From Echinostoma caproni (lineage: Eukaryota > Platyhelminthes > Trematoda > Plagiorchiida > Echinostomatidae): a stretch of 64,000 nt of DNA. Position 1 is the first letter of the stretch. Every line of letters begins with the position of its first letter. Of this stretch, positions 12,601-27,019 are shown in pieces. Below the pieces are notes generated by a model that was not told the origin of the DNA, made no database searches, and saw only the letters and a list, made by a program, of their open reading frames with translations. Made by a program: the position numbers and the translations under genes. Location: positions 32,766 through 96,765 of the forward strand of contig UZAN01039625.1 of NCBI GenBank assembly GCA_900618425.1, written 5' to 3'.

Positions 12601-13802
12601 TTTATCTCTGAGGTCTGAGCTGGATGTAAATGTACCACGCACGTTCACCGCATGGGACCTTTGACTGATCGCAGTGATGAACGTTCGACTATCTCTGTCA
12701 TGGTGTCACCTGTAAATGACTAGCTGAAGTAAACTGGTTTTTCTTCTACTCCAACAGTTTTCCCCTCATTTGTTTGGTGCTTTAATATGCTGCCCACAAA
12801 TCAATTTGGGTACCCATTTTCTTGGAAAACCTGGTGCAGAAATTCTAATTCAGTCTGAAATATATCCGCCAAGTAGATACTTGCGTTTTGTTAGCGAGAC
12901 ACTGAATCAAGTTTCACGTTCGTCTGATAGGTACAAAACTTGGAAAATGAATGTACCAACCGTGCCAAGTGCTTTGTCTACACCCCGATTGTTGGATAGG
13001 TCCCTCTTCATGGCGTTTGATAGCGTTTGGTGGTCCGATGGGAAACAAAATCATTATATTGTGCAAACCTGTTTCAGGACTCTATTCAAAATCTAGGGGC
13101 TATTCCAAAATTTTTGATATCTCTTTAAGACAACACAATCGAGTGGGATGAAGAATGTAAACGTACAGGTGTTATGATGTGCAGAGCATGAAGGCCCACG
13201 TAGGCAAAAGTCAAGCGAACTGAAATTCAAGCAGGTTGGTTGATATGAGCTTATCGGTTTGATTCAGTAAAATATTATCCCTGTTTTTTTATAACTATAC
13301 CGATTCTATCTGCTTGATACTCGATTAGATTCATCTCACCAATCAACCGAGAACACGCAGGAAGCATGCGCTAATCAAGTCAAATGATGTGGGCCAGCCA
13401 TCGGAGTCCGTGGTTTTCTCATACGTCATTCTGATCCAATTTCAAGGTCAATGGTTAGCAACTATCCAATGCAGACATGCAAATCACCCGATAGATGGTT
13501 AGCAGCACAGGGGAATATTTGCATACATTTTCATCTCGCAACAATTAAAATCCAGTTTTGGTCAAATTTCGGTACCATTGTGTTGGATTGTGTAACTTTT
13601 GCAAGCAGTGCCAACTACAGTTCAGTCAAAACGACTTCACGTGCCAATCATCAAAAGAAACGGATTTCAAATAAAAATATTTGCTACTCAGAGATCATAA
13701 GAATAAAGTGTAGTTAACTATAACTCTTCCTCTTTGTTTTGAGTACGCTTGCAAGATAAGATAAGGGGAAAATGTCGGTAAACAGTTTTTCGAGATGGAA
13801 CG

Positions 13803-14332
13803 TCAAGCAGCTCCGTGTGGAAGGATGAAAACGTAGCTGGTTTGTTCAGCGTACAATTCACGGTGTGCAAGGTTAGTTTTTGCAAAATCAACTAAGAAAG
13901 TTATGTGATGATCTGCAATTTTCACAATTAACTCGTTTGTATAAACTGAGAAAACGCGACTAATGATAAGTATACCGCGAAGTAAGGCTTTCAAATCTTC
14001 TTCACGTAAGGCATGGACAATATCAAAGAACAATACAGCAAGATGGGAAAGTCACACTGGTGTACAAAATTAGTAATAACTGACTGAGGAATACGAAACT
14101 GTTCAGGCCTGCGAAGTTGGAATGATAAGCAGCGCAGTTCGCCAACACTATTACAGATTTGGGATAACAAAATAGGATTGTTATCAATGACACTGAGGTT
14201 CTTGATAGTTGTTCTCTCTATAAGTGTGCACTGGACTGCGAGATAGCATGAATGCTGAACAAGCTTACAGAAAATAATTTTGATTATAGAATACCTCCCG
14301 AGTGAAACGAAGAAATACGTACCAGCGCACAC
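13803..14332 (-). other. Two overlapping minus-strand frames, possible broken exon
   Basis: A 113-codon frame (14332-13991) is followed by a 76-codon frame (14033-13803) offset by one base. Read through, the protein looks like ordinary helical coding sequence (for example VHALREEDLKALLRG, VKIADHHITFLVDFAK) rather than AT-biased noise. One frameshift, real or from sequencing, would join them. I do not recognise the family and no splice partners were identified. Confidence 0.2.
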
Positions 14333-17300
14333 ATTATCGTCACTCGATTATGTAAACCGGTTTCATTACGTATAGTATCAAGACAGTGAATATGTTGTTA
14401 CTATAATCTTTGATGATTTTTTCATCCACAAAAGTACGATAAAAGTCGCCGGATTTTATGATCTCGTTTACATGAAAATAACAAGGCCCAAGCGGGTTTT
14501 AAACAGCGCTTTGGTCCTGAAGTGACGAATTCAACCACACGCAGTAATGTTTAGCTTCCATGATCTAATTTTAGGCACTCAGAAAAGAGTGTGCAGATAT
14601 TAGACTGATGTGACTACGCTCGAAAAGAAACACCCGAACGTCTGTTTATTGCTGCTACGTGGTAGCATTTAGAAACGTGGACAAGAATCGACAAGCTGAT
14701 TGAATAGCCGATTTAATTTTTCTTTTGTCGGCAGCGCCACACGTTAATCGTATTTACCCAAGTAGTATAGTGATGATTGTGATGGAAAGTTGCTTGGAAG
14801 TGAGGCGAGGGAGAGAGAAAATGGCTGACTGGCCTCGGGTTCATTGATCTGTCAGCATCACAGTCTGAAGGGGAACTGGAGCCAACTGCTATTACCATCG
14901 GTTCGTCTCATCCTAACAGTAGCTTTGCAAAGAACTTGATGGATCTATTCACGTAATATCTTCAGATAGAAGCAGTGGTGCCGATTCTCACAGAATCGAT
15001 GATCGATTATGGATAAATATTTAGTCTGAAGTAACTATTCTTAAGGAGCGTAGTTTCTTAATGATAAACCTCTCGATGGCGATCAGTTTGATTTGCAAAA
15101 GTTAAAAACAACAGTTTGATCCGAGATTCACAAAACAATTGTGTGTGATATGTTGATAGATTGTACAGGGTGTCTTTGCTAACGGTAACACAAATTGATC
15201 CTGAATGACTGCTGACTGTTTGCAGTAAAATGCTTGACGGAGTTGTTGCCTTTTTAATAGAAACGTTCGCTTCCTTTAAAATTCAAAGCCTTTGGAGAGT
15301 CGGTAACAGAAACTGATTGTTTTGCATGATCGGAGTTGCATTTTGGTTACATTTGTCGTTAATGGAATATTGTTTTTGCATGTTCAGCCAAGCCATTTTT
15401 GCTATTTGATAATCTCAAATGCTTTCGTACCGGACTTTCGCCTGTCCTGACTTTCGGTGGACGGTTTGCTTTCGAGGACTTTCATTGAAGCGGAATAGAG
15501 AATTAGACAGAAAATCGAATTTTTCATTATTCACCTTGACAGTCATGTGACCTCAAAGGTTCTGTCAGTAGTTCATTGATCTATTGATAAATTTGTCATA
15601 ACTTGATCTATTTTTTCTCAGTCATCTGTTCTTTGAGTGTGTAAATAATTTGAACCAGTCTCATCCAATGCTCAGAACACATCCTACTCTATTTTCTTTT
15701 CTCTTTTGTGAGTAAGTGTTAATTCGCACATTTTAAGCCCCATAATCGTAACTTGTCTATGCGACATCTCCCGCAAGCTGCTTCAGTTTGCACCAAGCAC
15801 AGCGAGGTTTTAGAACTTTGCGTTGCTTTATCTTTTGAATCCGTCCTATAAATGCCATGATCCAGAGTTGTGTGTTTGTTTTGTTTTGTGAGAGACTGTT
15901 CAGGTGAACGTGAGTTGGATAACATACCAATCAGAATCAGCTTTACTCACAGATGAGGGTAATTTCAGTGATTCCGATGGGGCACGGAAAGGAAAGGTCT
16001 CAATATAACAAAATATATGATAATAAGTGACAAAACAGAGGTAAGCAATAATTAAATGTGGAAGAGAAGGAACTAGATCAGCAGGAATGGCCGTGAAACC
16101 ATCTGAGTTTCGACAAAGATGCAAGAAGAGGTTCAAATTTAGGCTCGATACCACAGTGCGAGGCAGTAATGCTTAAATCGACCTGAAGGTAGTGGTCTAC
16201 ATCAATCATAATGTGATCGGGGAACACAGACAAACACATCAACTTACTTGCACCTGGGGTTTCACTGCAAGGAAATGGATCTGGAAAGTAAGATAAAGTT
16301 AGAAGAACATGGAAGGGTGATACGGAGAACAGCATTGCCAATGAGAGAAAACCACTGCAATGAAACATGTAGGTTGGGAGCAAGTTGTTACAGTGTGATA
16401 ACCTAAATAGGCAGTTGCCATATTCCCAATGCTGAGGTTTCATACATGTTCTATAAACAAAATTGTGTGTGATAACATATGGAAGACACATATGCATATA
16501 ATTAAATTAGCTTGAGAAATAATTCGTTTTCACCAAAAAGGTTATTTGAATTACGAGAACAAGGCGGAAAACGAAATAAAAGTAATATCAAAACATTTAT
16601 GAGTATAGAGCGAATGGATGGTAACAAAGGCCAATGAGGCACTTAGTTAAGATGATCTCGAAGTTGTCAGAAACAATGAGCACAATGGAAAAATCATTTG
16701 ATGTGCTTCGTTTTGATGTGATTGAGAATTGTTAGTTCACTAAAAATGAAGAATACGCTCCACTTCATCTTTCACACAGAGGGTAACGAATTAGAGTACA
16801 TCGCACTGGTTGACGCCCATGTATAGCTTACATGCTTGCTGTTCTCGTTTTTTTCCACGTAGCAAATCATCCAGAGACTCGATGTGAATCAGTCTTCACC
16901 GGCGTTTGTTCGGATTTCAAAGCAATTAAATAGTTCAAATTCCTTACGAAAATGTGATGACCTTGATAACGGTTATAAGTATCACAATATCTTGATTATC
17001 TTGCTTTCGATTTCCAAATTACCCGAGCTTCAGTTTTTTCCCATAAACGTGATATTTTGTCGATGATTCGAATCGGTAAGGTGTTGAGGAACTAACAAAC
17101 ATATCGTTCTGGAATCAGTTTGGGACTTTTATTTTCCCTTCCCCCCCCCCCTATTCACAAGCCTTGGTGTGAACACGTGCTACGATTCAGTTGACTACTC
17201 CCCTAGGTTGTTTGCTACTTTTCTATCCACTTGTATATTACCTTTCGTTGAATATTATTTCTTCTCATCAGTGTATTATATCAGTTTTGCCTAATCCCTT

Positions 17301-18204
17301 CAGTAGAAATTTAAACTTTCAGAGATGCTTGTCTACGAGCGGGATCACGGTTCATCTGCAGTGGGTTGAGGACTGTGTACCGGCGTTGTACGCAGCTGAT
17401 AGGTTGATGTTTTCTCTTTCTCTGCTGCTTCACTGTAGTTCATTCGAAATTGTCAGTCATTTTTTCCGTGTAGCGTGGTACAAAGAAACGAATAATAAAA
17501 AGATTCATTCGATATCGGTACGACGTTCGAGTTGATACAAATAGAGGCTTTCCTCCTCATTGAATCGACTATTCCAGTTTTTTCATGAACATTGTTACAC
17601 ACCCCTGCATGTGTATTAGGTGCATTCGGATTCACAACAGAGTGAGTGATGCCGAAATTCCGCTTCAATTTGTTAAACTATCACTATATCTGATCACTTC
17701 TAAGAAATACATAAAGTTAATACAGGAGATTAGTGTTCAAATTGTTTTCGCTAATTACGTTGATCATAAAAATCACATGGGCGAAAAAAATCAATACTCA
17801 TTACCCTGAATCCGAAATTAAAGTTTCGTCTAAACACAGAATTGAATACAGGAATCGTTGCACCATTACCGAAGGAGCACGAATCCTGTAAGGTGTGAAC
17901 ATTTGATTTACGTCCCTCAACCGATGACGTAAAAGAAGCCGACAGAAATGCAGCACATTGAGGTATTCATCCACATTGAGGGAACAAAAACGACGGGTCA
18001 ACTGCGTGTCTTGTTGTTATCAGATGCTTCGCAACCAATAACCGCAGGTTTCTTTTGATCGTCTGTTCACCGACTGTCGGTTGCGTCATCGACGAAACCA
18101 TAATGCTGAACGTTTCGCCATTTGATACGCTTTACTCATTCGGTTATATATCCGTATTTCGAATGCTCAAGAGATTTATTGTAATCACTCCAATCATCCT
18201 TTAG

Positions 18205-18205
<1 letters not shown>

Positions 18206-18235
<30 letters not shown>
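18206..18235. repeat. (TA)n microsatellite
   Basis: Uninterrupted TA dinucleotide run of about 30 bp. Confidence 0.95.
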
Positions 18236-18237
<2 letters not shown>

Positions 18238-18847
18238 CCTGTAATGCTCTGAAATGAATCCTTTCGGATATTCGTTCGATAATGAATATTTTCTAATCCT
18301 GTCGCATTCGTTAGTCAAGGTATCGTCCACGCCAAGCTGTTGCGCTTTGTTAAAAAAAGGGTTCGCACTGAACCAGTCTTATATACCATGGAGATGTTGT
18401 CCGTATTGTGTATCCTTTAGATACAAAGATAGTCTAATTCATCCATGTGTTCGACGTCCAGAAAGTTGATACCGTCTTGTATTTCAGTATGGCTTGTTCA
18501 CTTTTTTATAGTCGTCGAAGATCACAAATTACGAATTTCAAATCACAAATCTCAAATCTCAAACTCTGAAGCGCACTAGCACTTGCAGGCTGTTTTCACC
18601 CGTCACCGCGAAGCAAGAGCAAAGCCGCAGAAGTAGCAGTTCATTTATTGAAATAAATCAAGGGGATTGAACAGCATTGAACAGCAGGACGTTTATTGGT
18701 TATACAGGGCTCCAACAATTGCCTGCTTGTATTCAGCTTCTATCTGAATCGCACGACTTCTGGTTGATCGGCCCCATTTGCCTGTGGTTTGTTGTCCAGA
18801 GATTGTAACACGTGGGCTCTTGGCTGGCATCAACTGGGAGGGTTGAC

Positions 18848-19480
18848 TTAAGGCAGTTGTGCAGAAACTGTAACGTGACGCTTTGTGCCTAGTGGTATCG
18901 CGTAGGTTACGATCGCAACCGTTATGTCGGGGAAGTTTATCCTCTCCCAGTCTACCTCGTCATCACAGAAAATGAACCTACCATCAACATAATGGCGGTA
19001 TAGGTTCTTTTTTTCAAATTCGTCTCGACGAAGATATCGCAAAACTAGGCTCCAATGAATTGCCCAGAGCAACTCCATCTAACTGATGATATTGTTTCAA
19101 ACAATGGGTACACAACAGTAAAATTCTTCCCGGCTTTTCCTCTGGTAATCTTACGTACACGCAAATATCCTTTTCTTCCGTAGTTTGACGAATAATCGTT
19201 TTTGTCTCCGGCAGTGGACGTTGCTGAAAGAGGTAGTTAGTGACCATAGTAGCTTTGAATAATGCCGTCTTTCAGTAATGTACACATTTAAAGAATTTCT
19301 TCCACAGTGTATTGGTAACTGGAGTCTTGTACAGATTTTAGAGACTCTGTTAACCAGTTGATTAGTATATATTGTGATGAGTTGCACTTGGGCAAAATGA
19401 GTCAAAATTGGATGCCTTCTTCGTATATATTTGGCAAAACATTTCCTCCATATTATAAGTATTTTCTTGACAATTTTCAA
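18848..19480 (-). mobile_element. Rearranged Penelope-like element fragment
   Basis: Minus-strand PLE pieces in an unusual order. From about 19400 down to about 19130 the post-RT linker reads VNRVSKICT, then LFQQRPLPETKTI and KDICVYVRLP, which normally lies after the RT. It runs straight into core RT sequence: RILLLCTHC, YHQLDGVALGNSLEPSFAI (GVAMGSPLGP in intact elements), then YVDG at 18980-18991 where the catalytic YVDD should be. Several frameshifts are needed. The order suggests a head-to-tail partial tandem, a configuration known for PLE insertions, or later deletion. It is inactive because the second catalytic aspartate is lost. Confidence 0.72.
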
Positions 19481-22400
19481 ATCAATTCTGTTTACATCAA
19501 ATTTTTCAAATCAAACTTGATTTTTTTTCCATTTCTTTTGGATCATTCGATATCGAGAGCATTTTTGTTTATTAACCACAACGCCGGGTCCTTTACCAGG
19601 CGTAGAACAACTACGCTCTCATATGATCTGAGTTCCTTCCACCGCCGCAAATGGTCTGCTGTCAACAGTGTCCTTTGCCGCATCGATGTCGTTCAGTATC
19701 GATGTTATATGTCCACTAGTTCTGCCTTGAACCATTGAGGCGTATAATTGTTTATCAGTTGNAATTCTCAAAAAGGCTTATATTTTCCCATATGAATCCT
19801 TAGTGGAACACAGTAGCCGAGACCACATGCCAGTGATTGGAGCTGTAGATGGCTGAGCGTATCCGAAGACATACTAATTTACTCAGACCTTTTAGGAAGA
19901 ATGAAACCATACTTCCGAGGACCAATGAATTTTCCAGCGACTTCAATTCAAACGAAGGTGCTTGGCCAACACGGTCAGAGCAGTGATTCATGAAATTGAC
20001 AGAGCACAAAGGATTTAACTGATCGACAACGTCGGATACTTTACAAACATTTGGTAAGAATTCAGCAAGCCTGACGTTGCATTCCTGAATGTGCAACTTG
20101 GCAAACTTTTTTGAGCTCTTCTAAGTTGGACACATTTGTTTTGCGACTCAATGCGTTTGCAATGCGAAATTTGCTAACGAATAAGCTTGAGAAACATTTC
20201 AACAAGTACTCAATTATTGTGCAGTGCACAGCAATCTAGCATTTCAGCCTGACTTTAGCACACCCACAGTAAAGCGGATGAATTAAATAACGGAGAGAAA
20301 TAGTTATACTACTCATGAATAGTAAAGATATTCGATCGTTCAATGATCAAGAGAGGGAGAATTACAAAATGCGTTCATTTCTACTGAGTTTCATACACCC
20401 AGGTTTGTCAACTAGTGTACTCTAAAAAGGTAGCAGTTATGAGAGGTCAAATGTGAGAGACTTGTGACGAATGCCGCGTTTTATAATCTCAAATACATCT
20501 CAGTTCATTGGAATCAAATTCCCAAAATACTGACACATCGTAGGATGAGATTACCCGTTCGGGTGAGACATGATGTCATTTTACCTACTAATCTGCCCTT
20601 CGTTACGAAAAGTGCAAAACCATTTTCTAGTCTTGTAAGGAGTTTTGCCAGATGTGTTGAAATAGTGAAAACTGCAATGAAATCATGTTTGAAAGATTTT
20701 TCGAATAGATTGTAGTCACCAATGCGAAATTAACCACGTTTTGTCTGTATTAAAACCTTATCGTTTCTTAAAATGGATTACTATTTCACCTGCGCATAAA
20801 GATACGAAATTTCAGAAAAGTTAAGGTATTTGCTTCCAGTAGAAAACACCGATAAATCCGTAGTGTCAATTCGATTATAAATAGGAGCCCACATTTGGAA
20901 ATGTCTATTTTGTGAGGTGGTTGACCTATTGAGACAAGATCTGATCACTCTCACAAGCGAGTCTTTTATCCTAATTCTAACATGTAACATTGAGTTAGGT
21001 ACTTCAGAAATATTATGTCCGAATTCACAGTAAGTTTCATGTACGGATTCGTTGGAAATAGAGGAGGCGAATAATCTACATTACCATACAGTACATTTGC
21101 CATTAATCACGTTGTTTACATCTTCGGAAGCTGATCTTTGACCAAACACATACGAGTGAAGAAAAAGTAACCCATGGAACTAAGCTCATTGAAAAACAAT
21201 TTTACATGTTTAGTCGTAAGCTTTTAAAGTAAAACACAAAGATTTAAAGAATAAACGCTTTCGGAAAATATGGGATTGGATTACTTTATTGGGGAGGTTA
21301 CTACGAGAACAACCTCGAATCAGAGGGAAACCCTGATAAAAGATGCCACGAAAGAACGTAAACATTGCCTTGTCCAGGTTGAATACGATAAAACGAGTGA
21401 AAAGTAGAAAAGTCGGATTATTCTTAACACTGAGTAAAACGGTTCCCGGAAAAGTGCGAAAATTCGATTACCTTGGATGCGTTACTCTATTTCTAGAGCG
21501 TGCTATAATAGCAAAACCTTATCACTGTTACCCCTAATTGCGATCTGATAAAACAACTAGAATACAGAAAAGCTTTCACAGAGGACCTCGCTCTATTGAA
21601 CCAAAGGTTATTTAGGCACCTACCTTGTTTGGAACACTGTTCATGCTGTATTGCAAATGATGCAGTATTGGTGCGTGAAAACGAGCTGAGAGCAGCACCC
21701 GTGGAAAGTATGAACTATGATTTCGTTTTAATACTTATACTATATAAGTCGACTATAAGAGATGGAAATACTAGCATTAAAAATAATAATCATAAATCTT
21801 TTACTTCCTTATTTTGCTTATCGGCTACAGAAATGTACATTACATTTAAGGAGGGTCACGAAAAGGCTGCCTGTGGAAATAAAGATAGTAGAAATATTCA
21901 GTGAAAAACGCTGATACATTGATCTTCTTTAATGCTGAGTATATCTTCCATTCCAACTGACGAATAAATCCTAAGCTACTCTCTTGGTTTGTCTGATTAC
22001 CCGAGGAACTTGGTAAAAGGTTGCACGGTTTCCCTATAATAACTCCACAACAAGAATATTCTGGAGGACTGTCTGCTAGGAGCTCTCTCCATGTAATTGT
22101 AATTTATTCTTTTGCATTTATGCAGATTCCCTTTTGGATAATGAGGCACAGTCGTCGTGCAAATAAAACTCAAAAAAATTACGTCTCTGAAAAAAAAGAA
22201 AATTCATTCTGGGTTAGGCTAAATCAAGCAGGGGTCAACAGATTTTGTGGAGACGAAGCATACAGAAAAACACAACGATCTTCGCCGTTTGGTTCCAAAG
22301 AACTGCGACTGGTTCGTTTTAGACACTGACGGATATGTTAACTAACCGACAATAGTAGCGTTTCCGTTGTCACTTCTTATAAGGTCAGAATGCTAGAGGA

Positions 22401-25400
22401 GCTATTTTTGCACAGTTACGTTGTGCACTCGGTGTAATGATCATGAAGGTTTACTTCCTTTGCCTGTCCTCAATCGGGTCCACTCCTTATTCATCTTATG
22501 CTCAACCTCTTTGTGTGCATTGTGAACTTGGCAGCAATCAGTGAATTAAAAACTATGCAACTGCCACACGAAGATGATGATGACGATGATGATACAACTG
22601 AATAGATAAATGTAGAACACAGAATGCGTTAGGGAAATCCTCATTCCTCTGTCCGGAACGGTGCATCATTATATGGCATTCAGATACTTGATTATCAACA
22701 AATGTTTTTAAACGAAACCCAAGTATTTAATTTTTTATAAATAAGTACTTTCAGCTATCAATACTGAAAAACAGACAAAACAGTGCAGGATTAAAAGGCA
22801 TAAAATTTCAAACTTTGAAAATACCTGCTCACAGGACTCGAGGACAAGCGTTGAAATGCCTTACAAAATAATTGATTGATCCAGGAAATGCATCCGAACC
22901 GTTATACATTACAGAGAAATCAAGAAATGAGAAATAAAATTTGTTATATCACCAAGGGCCAATCTCAGTGTGCAGAATACCAACACAATTTGTACATCAA
23001 ACATCCAAATCCGGCTGTCGGAATATTCATAATCACCGTGTATGGCATGCGATACAATCAGTAATGCAGTCAGTAAGGAGAAGGGTAACATTAGAATCCT
23101 AGATGAATACAAATTGTGTTGCTTTAGTTACAGATCATGTCATGCGGAACCATGGATAGAAAAATGACACAATTAATCGTTAATGAATCGAGGCACTAAT
23201 ATACATCGTTGCTTGATATATTCAGATGAACAGGCTTGAATTCAGATTGACTGCGGCTGTGTAAGGGCTTGGGGTACTGGTTTCGCGAACGCCTAATCAC
23301 GACTGGTGGTTCTTGAAAATTATCGATTCATACATCATAACCTTGAATGATCTCTCTAAAACTCCGGAATATCGATACAGATCCATGGGCTCCCAGAAGA
23401 AGCAAGACACTGAAATTTCTTTATTGTATCAAATTGATGAACTGCATTTGTACCCGGTTCAAAGCCTTGTTTTCAATCCCTTTAACACCGGTTTGAGTTA
23501 TCTGGGGAAGTGAGTTTATGTAAGTGAAGGAATTCTTGGCACCGCCAATGAGCTTAGATTCAGAATCTCCACTGTAGCTATCATAGTTATAGAGGAATGC
23601 TATTTTCCAGTACCGTTCAAGTATCAGAGAGATGAAGGCATATTTTTTCCTGTGGGAGGAAGCAATGTATTCAAACTGGCAAGTCTCGCCAGCTCTCGAG
23701 GGATGGTCGGCCTGTCGTGAGAAGCGGAAGGCTTCAAATGGAAATATGCCGCTCTTTTAAAGGAATCCTTTTGTAACCTCAACATATATTTATCACAGGA
23801 ATGTCTTTTTCCCGGTTCTGAACATACAATAAGATGTGTGCTGATCAAGTGAGGCGTCAGTAGCACTATTGTGGAGCACAAGGAGCGATATTGCGGGGAG
23901 AAACGAAGCAAGGTTCCTATGAGGATGATTATAGAAAAGGAAGGAACAAAGGCACAAAGCAGTATGAGGGTTTCGAATTCACAAAATGTGGGTGGGGCTG
24001 GTTAAGTTTCGCTGAAAACTTTGGTGTGATGGTTAGAATGAGCCCGTTTTCATCGATGGAACCAAGACTGGTTGGAAGTACCTAAATACATTAAATGAAA
24101 AATTTAATTCACTACTAGAAAAGGGGAAAACGTTCATTTCACAGAACTGTAGCGTTTACGTACACCTATGCAATAGTTTCCAGTTATAATAACTGTATCA
24201 TGCGACTCACTGCAAATCGCGGTCTATTTATTCGCCAGATCTTAATCCCAATGAAGGTCCCTGTAATCGTTTCGAAAATATAATGTGGAGAATTTTTGAA
24301 CCCCAAAGTTATTCTGGTCGAAAAATATCCAGTGTCATAGTACTAAATAGTAGAAGGAGCTTCTGAAACGTGAGTCTGCCGATTGTTGGGCAGAACAAAA
24401 CGAACGACCGACTGATCCAGATGCGAAAACACTAACAAACAAGTTTCAGAATGCTACCGACACCCGTAGCAATAAAAGAACACTTGATCTCAGTCCCGAT
24501 ATTCACGTGACTGTCTGGTTTGCTCAAAAAACCGACAATCCAAATAAAGCGCTGCTTGACGAATGGTTTTAATTGGTTGTCTGGGTTTTATCACAGCTTT
24601 CTATACTGTACGTTTGACCAATCCGAGATAGATTCACTCTGGGTTTTTCTCTCTTGATAATCGAATTAGCAAACTCATTGTATTCAGCCAAGGCATTGGT
24701 ATGCTATGACACAACTGACACAAGGCAATACAGTGAACATCTAAATTTACCAAGTCAAATATTGACAACCACAGAGTTCTATCTACATCCCACCCCGAAG
24801 TGGACTTAAAGATCGTGACTCGATACAGTTTTCCTGGACTACAAACTAGCCAATCGAAGTTGTAATTTTACATGATACAGTTCGCCGCTACCCAAATGAA
24901 AACCATGAGAAATGTTGTAAATGTCAGGCAGATGTGTACTTTCTGTTCTTTCAAAATCACGTGACGATCAAAAGATTCAAGGTTATCTGTAAACCACGTG
25001 CAGTTAATGCTCTAGACGCTGGTTTGGAACTCTCAACTTTCCTTGGCTCTCTTCAGTATCTGTGATCGGTAAATTGACACACTGGCAATTCGCACTGTGT
25101 ACTGTCTAATAAAAAACGTGTTTCGATTACCAAGGGATATTATTATCCTTAAAGTTGAGTTTAAAGTAATCACTGAGAATTTTGCGGTCAAATGAACAAT
25201 GACAATCAGTTGTCGGGATCGTGGAATCAGTCTTTTGGTTACTCAAGATCAAGTAGAATTAATTTGGTTGGTTATGAGGCCAAACATTAACTGTGTGTTG
25301 TTACACAAACTTGGGTTGACGAGAATGACCACTCGACCAAATGTATCTGCGGAATTTCACAATCCCATCACTCCTGAAAACATCAAAAGCGGCCATTCTA

Positions 25401-27019
25401 ATAAAATCGTCCTAAATGTTTGATAGTTACTTACTTTCTTTGGGTAAAATGACTTCCCTGTTTTTGCATTGTTTTTAATGCACCAGATTCCGGAAGTTAT
25501 CGATTTTTCCGAGGAGTGAGCAGAATCTCCTTGAAAAATAAACTGATTCGTCATTCTGTTGATGGAGCATCGCTTTAGAGCATCTCGTCAGTCAGCGCGA
25601 TGCGTATTATGGTGAACTGGACTTCTATTTCTTAGTCTTACAGAATGAGCAAAAGCCGAAATTTAAACGACATACGCGAGAACAAAAGATTTCATAATAT
25701 AGGAGCTGTAGGGCAGCATTTGATTTTGAAACAATTGTTGAATTTATGTAAACGTTGATCANNNNACCGAGAGGATCCAATGCAAAATCCCATATATTTG
25801 TCCAATTTGGTATACGCACAGCGAAAATTCAAAGTCCTCACCACAGGTCGTTGAAGACGTGTTTAGATACATCGGTGCATCTGCGAAAATATTATGTTAG
25901 CTGCAGTTGAGGTTCAGTACACAGATGAAGTGTCATCTATTGAGAAGGTCAGACCAAGGTGGTATTTCTGGGTTGGACTGTCGACGATCGAATGTATTTG
26001 GGAATCCTTGTATGACACAACCGCCGTCTGTAGATCAAAACTGCTGAGGCAAAGGTCCCTGTTTCTCGAGACCTCGTCGCTCCCATTTTTCGTGTATATC
26101 TCGATGCAAAACCGCCACGTGGAGAAGAGGGATGGGCAATTCTAAGCCAAAATTCTATGCTATATTGTCTTGAGGATTGCATATTATGATATTTATAATC
26201 GTATAACTTCACTATTTCATACATGTGTTGCAAGTAAATTGAAATTACGGTTATGTAATCAGCCCAGTTATCTAACTCTTGTCACCACCAACGATGCATT
26301 CACACGTGTATTTTTTCAGAGAGACCTTGATTGGCCGTCAACTTCTTCCTGAAGATTGACCTCACCCTCAATAGATGACAGATGTGAAGTTGAGAGACAT
26401 ATTAAATGTGCAATAGATACCGGTTCAATAACCTTTATCGTTCAGAACCACAAATATGTTACGATACAAATTTACATTAAGGGATTTACAGAGTTGGATG
26501 CAAACCGTGTTCTCTTATATCACAAAATTATCTTCCTATTACACACTGTTTGGATTATCTTGAACAAAAGTTATGAAAACGCTTAGCATTGTGAGATGCA
26601 GGAAACCTAGAGGTTGCACCTGTAAACTTTGGGATCTACGTTTTAAGGGTAATATCTCAAGTGCTGTAGACAGTATGTGGGATAAAATGAATCTGGTCCC
26701 TACCCAAAATAGAGGTACTAATAAATTAAAATGATAATCACAGTGGAAATAATAATATGACAAAGGAAACTAGTTCCCTTCAAGTAAATTTATTTGGGTA
26801 TGGAACGTTTGGAAAGGTGAACATGGTTCTGAGTGATTAGACGGATATGTGAGTAATGTTTCTCATTGGAGTAAGTTTTCTCAATTTTAGATCAGTAATG
26901 TATATAATCTGTCGGATATTTTGCATTGGGCGTAATTCTTTCCGTTTGATTCCTTGAAATTATCTGCTGTTCAAGTATTTTCTGTGCAAACCAATGTTTA
27001 GTATGCTTTTGTATTTTAG
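19481..27019. other. 7.5-kb span with no recognisable gene
   Basis: Only short frames without recognisable motifs. A GAT/GAC-rich trinucleotide stretch lies near 22570-22590. Ambiguous bases occur at 19762 and 25762-25765. Confidence 0.4.
25762..25765. other. Assembly ambiguity (N tract)
   Basis: Four unresolved bases. Single Ns also occur at 19762, 28090 and 28387. Open frames crossing these positions should not be trusted. Confidence 0.99.

Larger units (their letters stand above)
9676..18847. other. 9-kb span with no recognisable gene
   Basis: No domain, splice-consistent exon set or clear transposon protein was recognised. Short open frames occur on both strands, the longest about 139 codons at 16078-16497. 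There is an 11-base C run at about 17141 and a TA repeat near 18206. The frameshifted frame pair at 13803-14332 is described separately. Confidence 0.4.

Noticed and set aside
16078..16497. 139-codon minus-strand frame
   Set aside because: Longest unassigned frame, but no domain, no splice partners, and this length is expected by chance in 64 kb over six frames.
21343..21904. Plus-strand frames with a KFDYLGCVT-like block, suggesting a LINE C-terminus
   Set aside because: Only one short resemblance to the (F/Y)-YLG motif; surrounding residues do not follow any LINE pattern convincingly.
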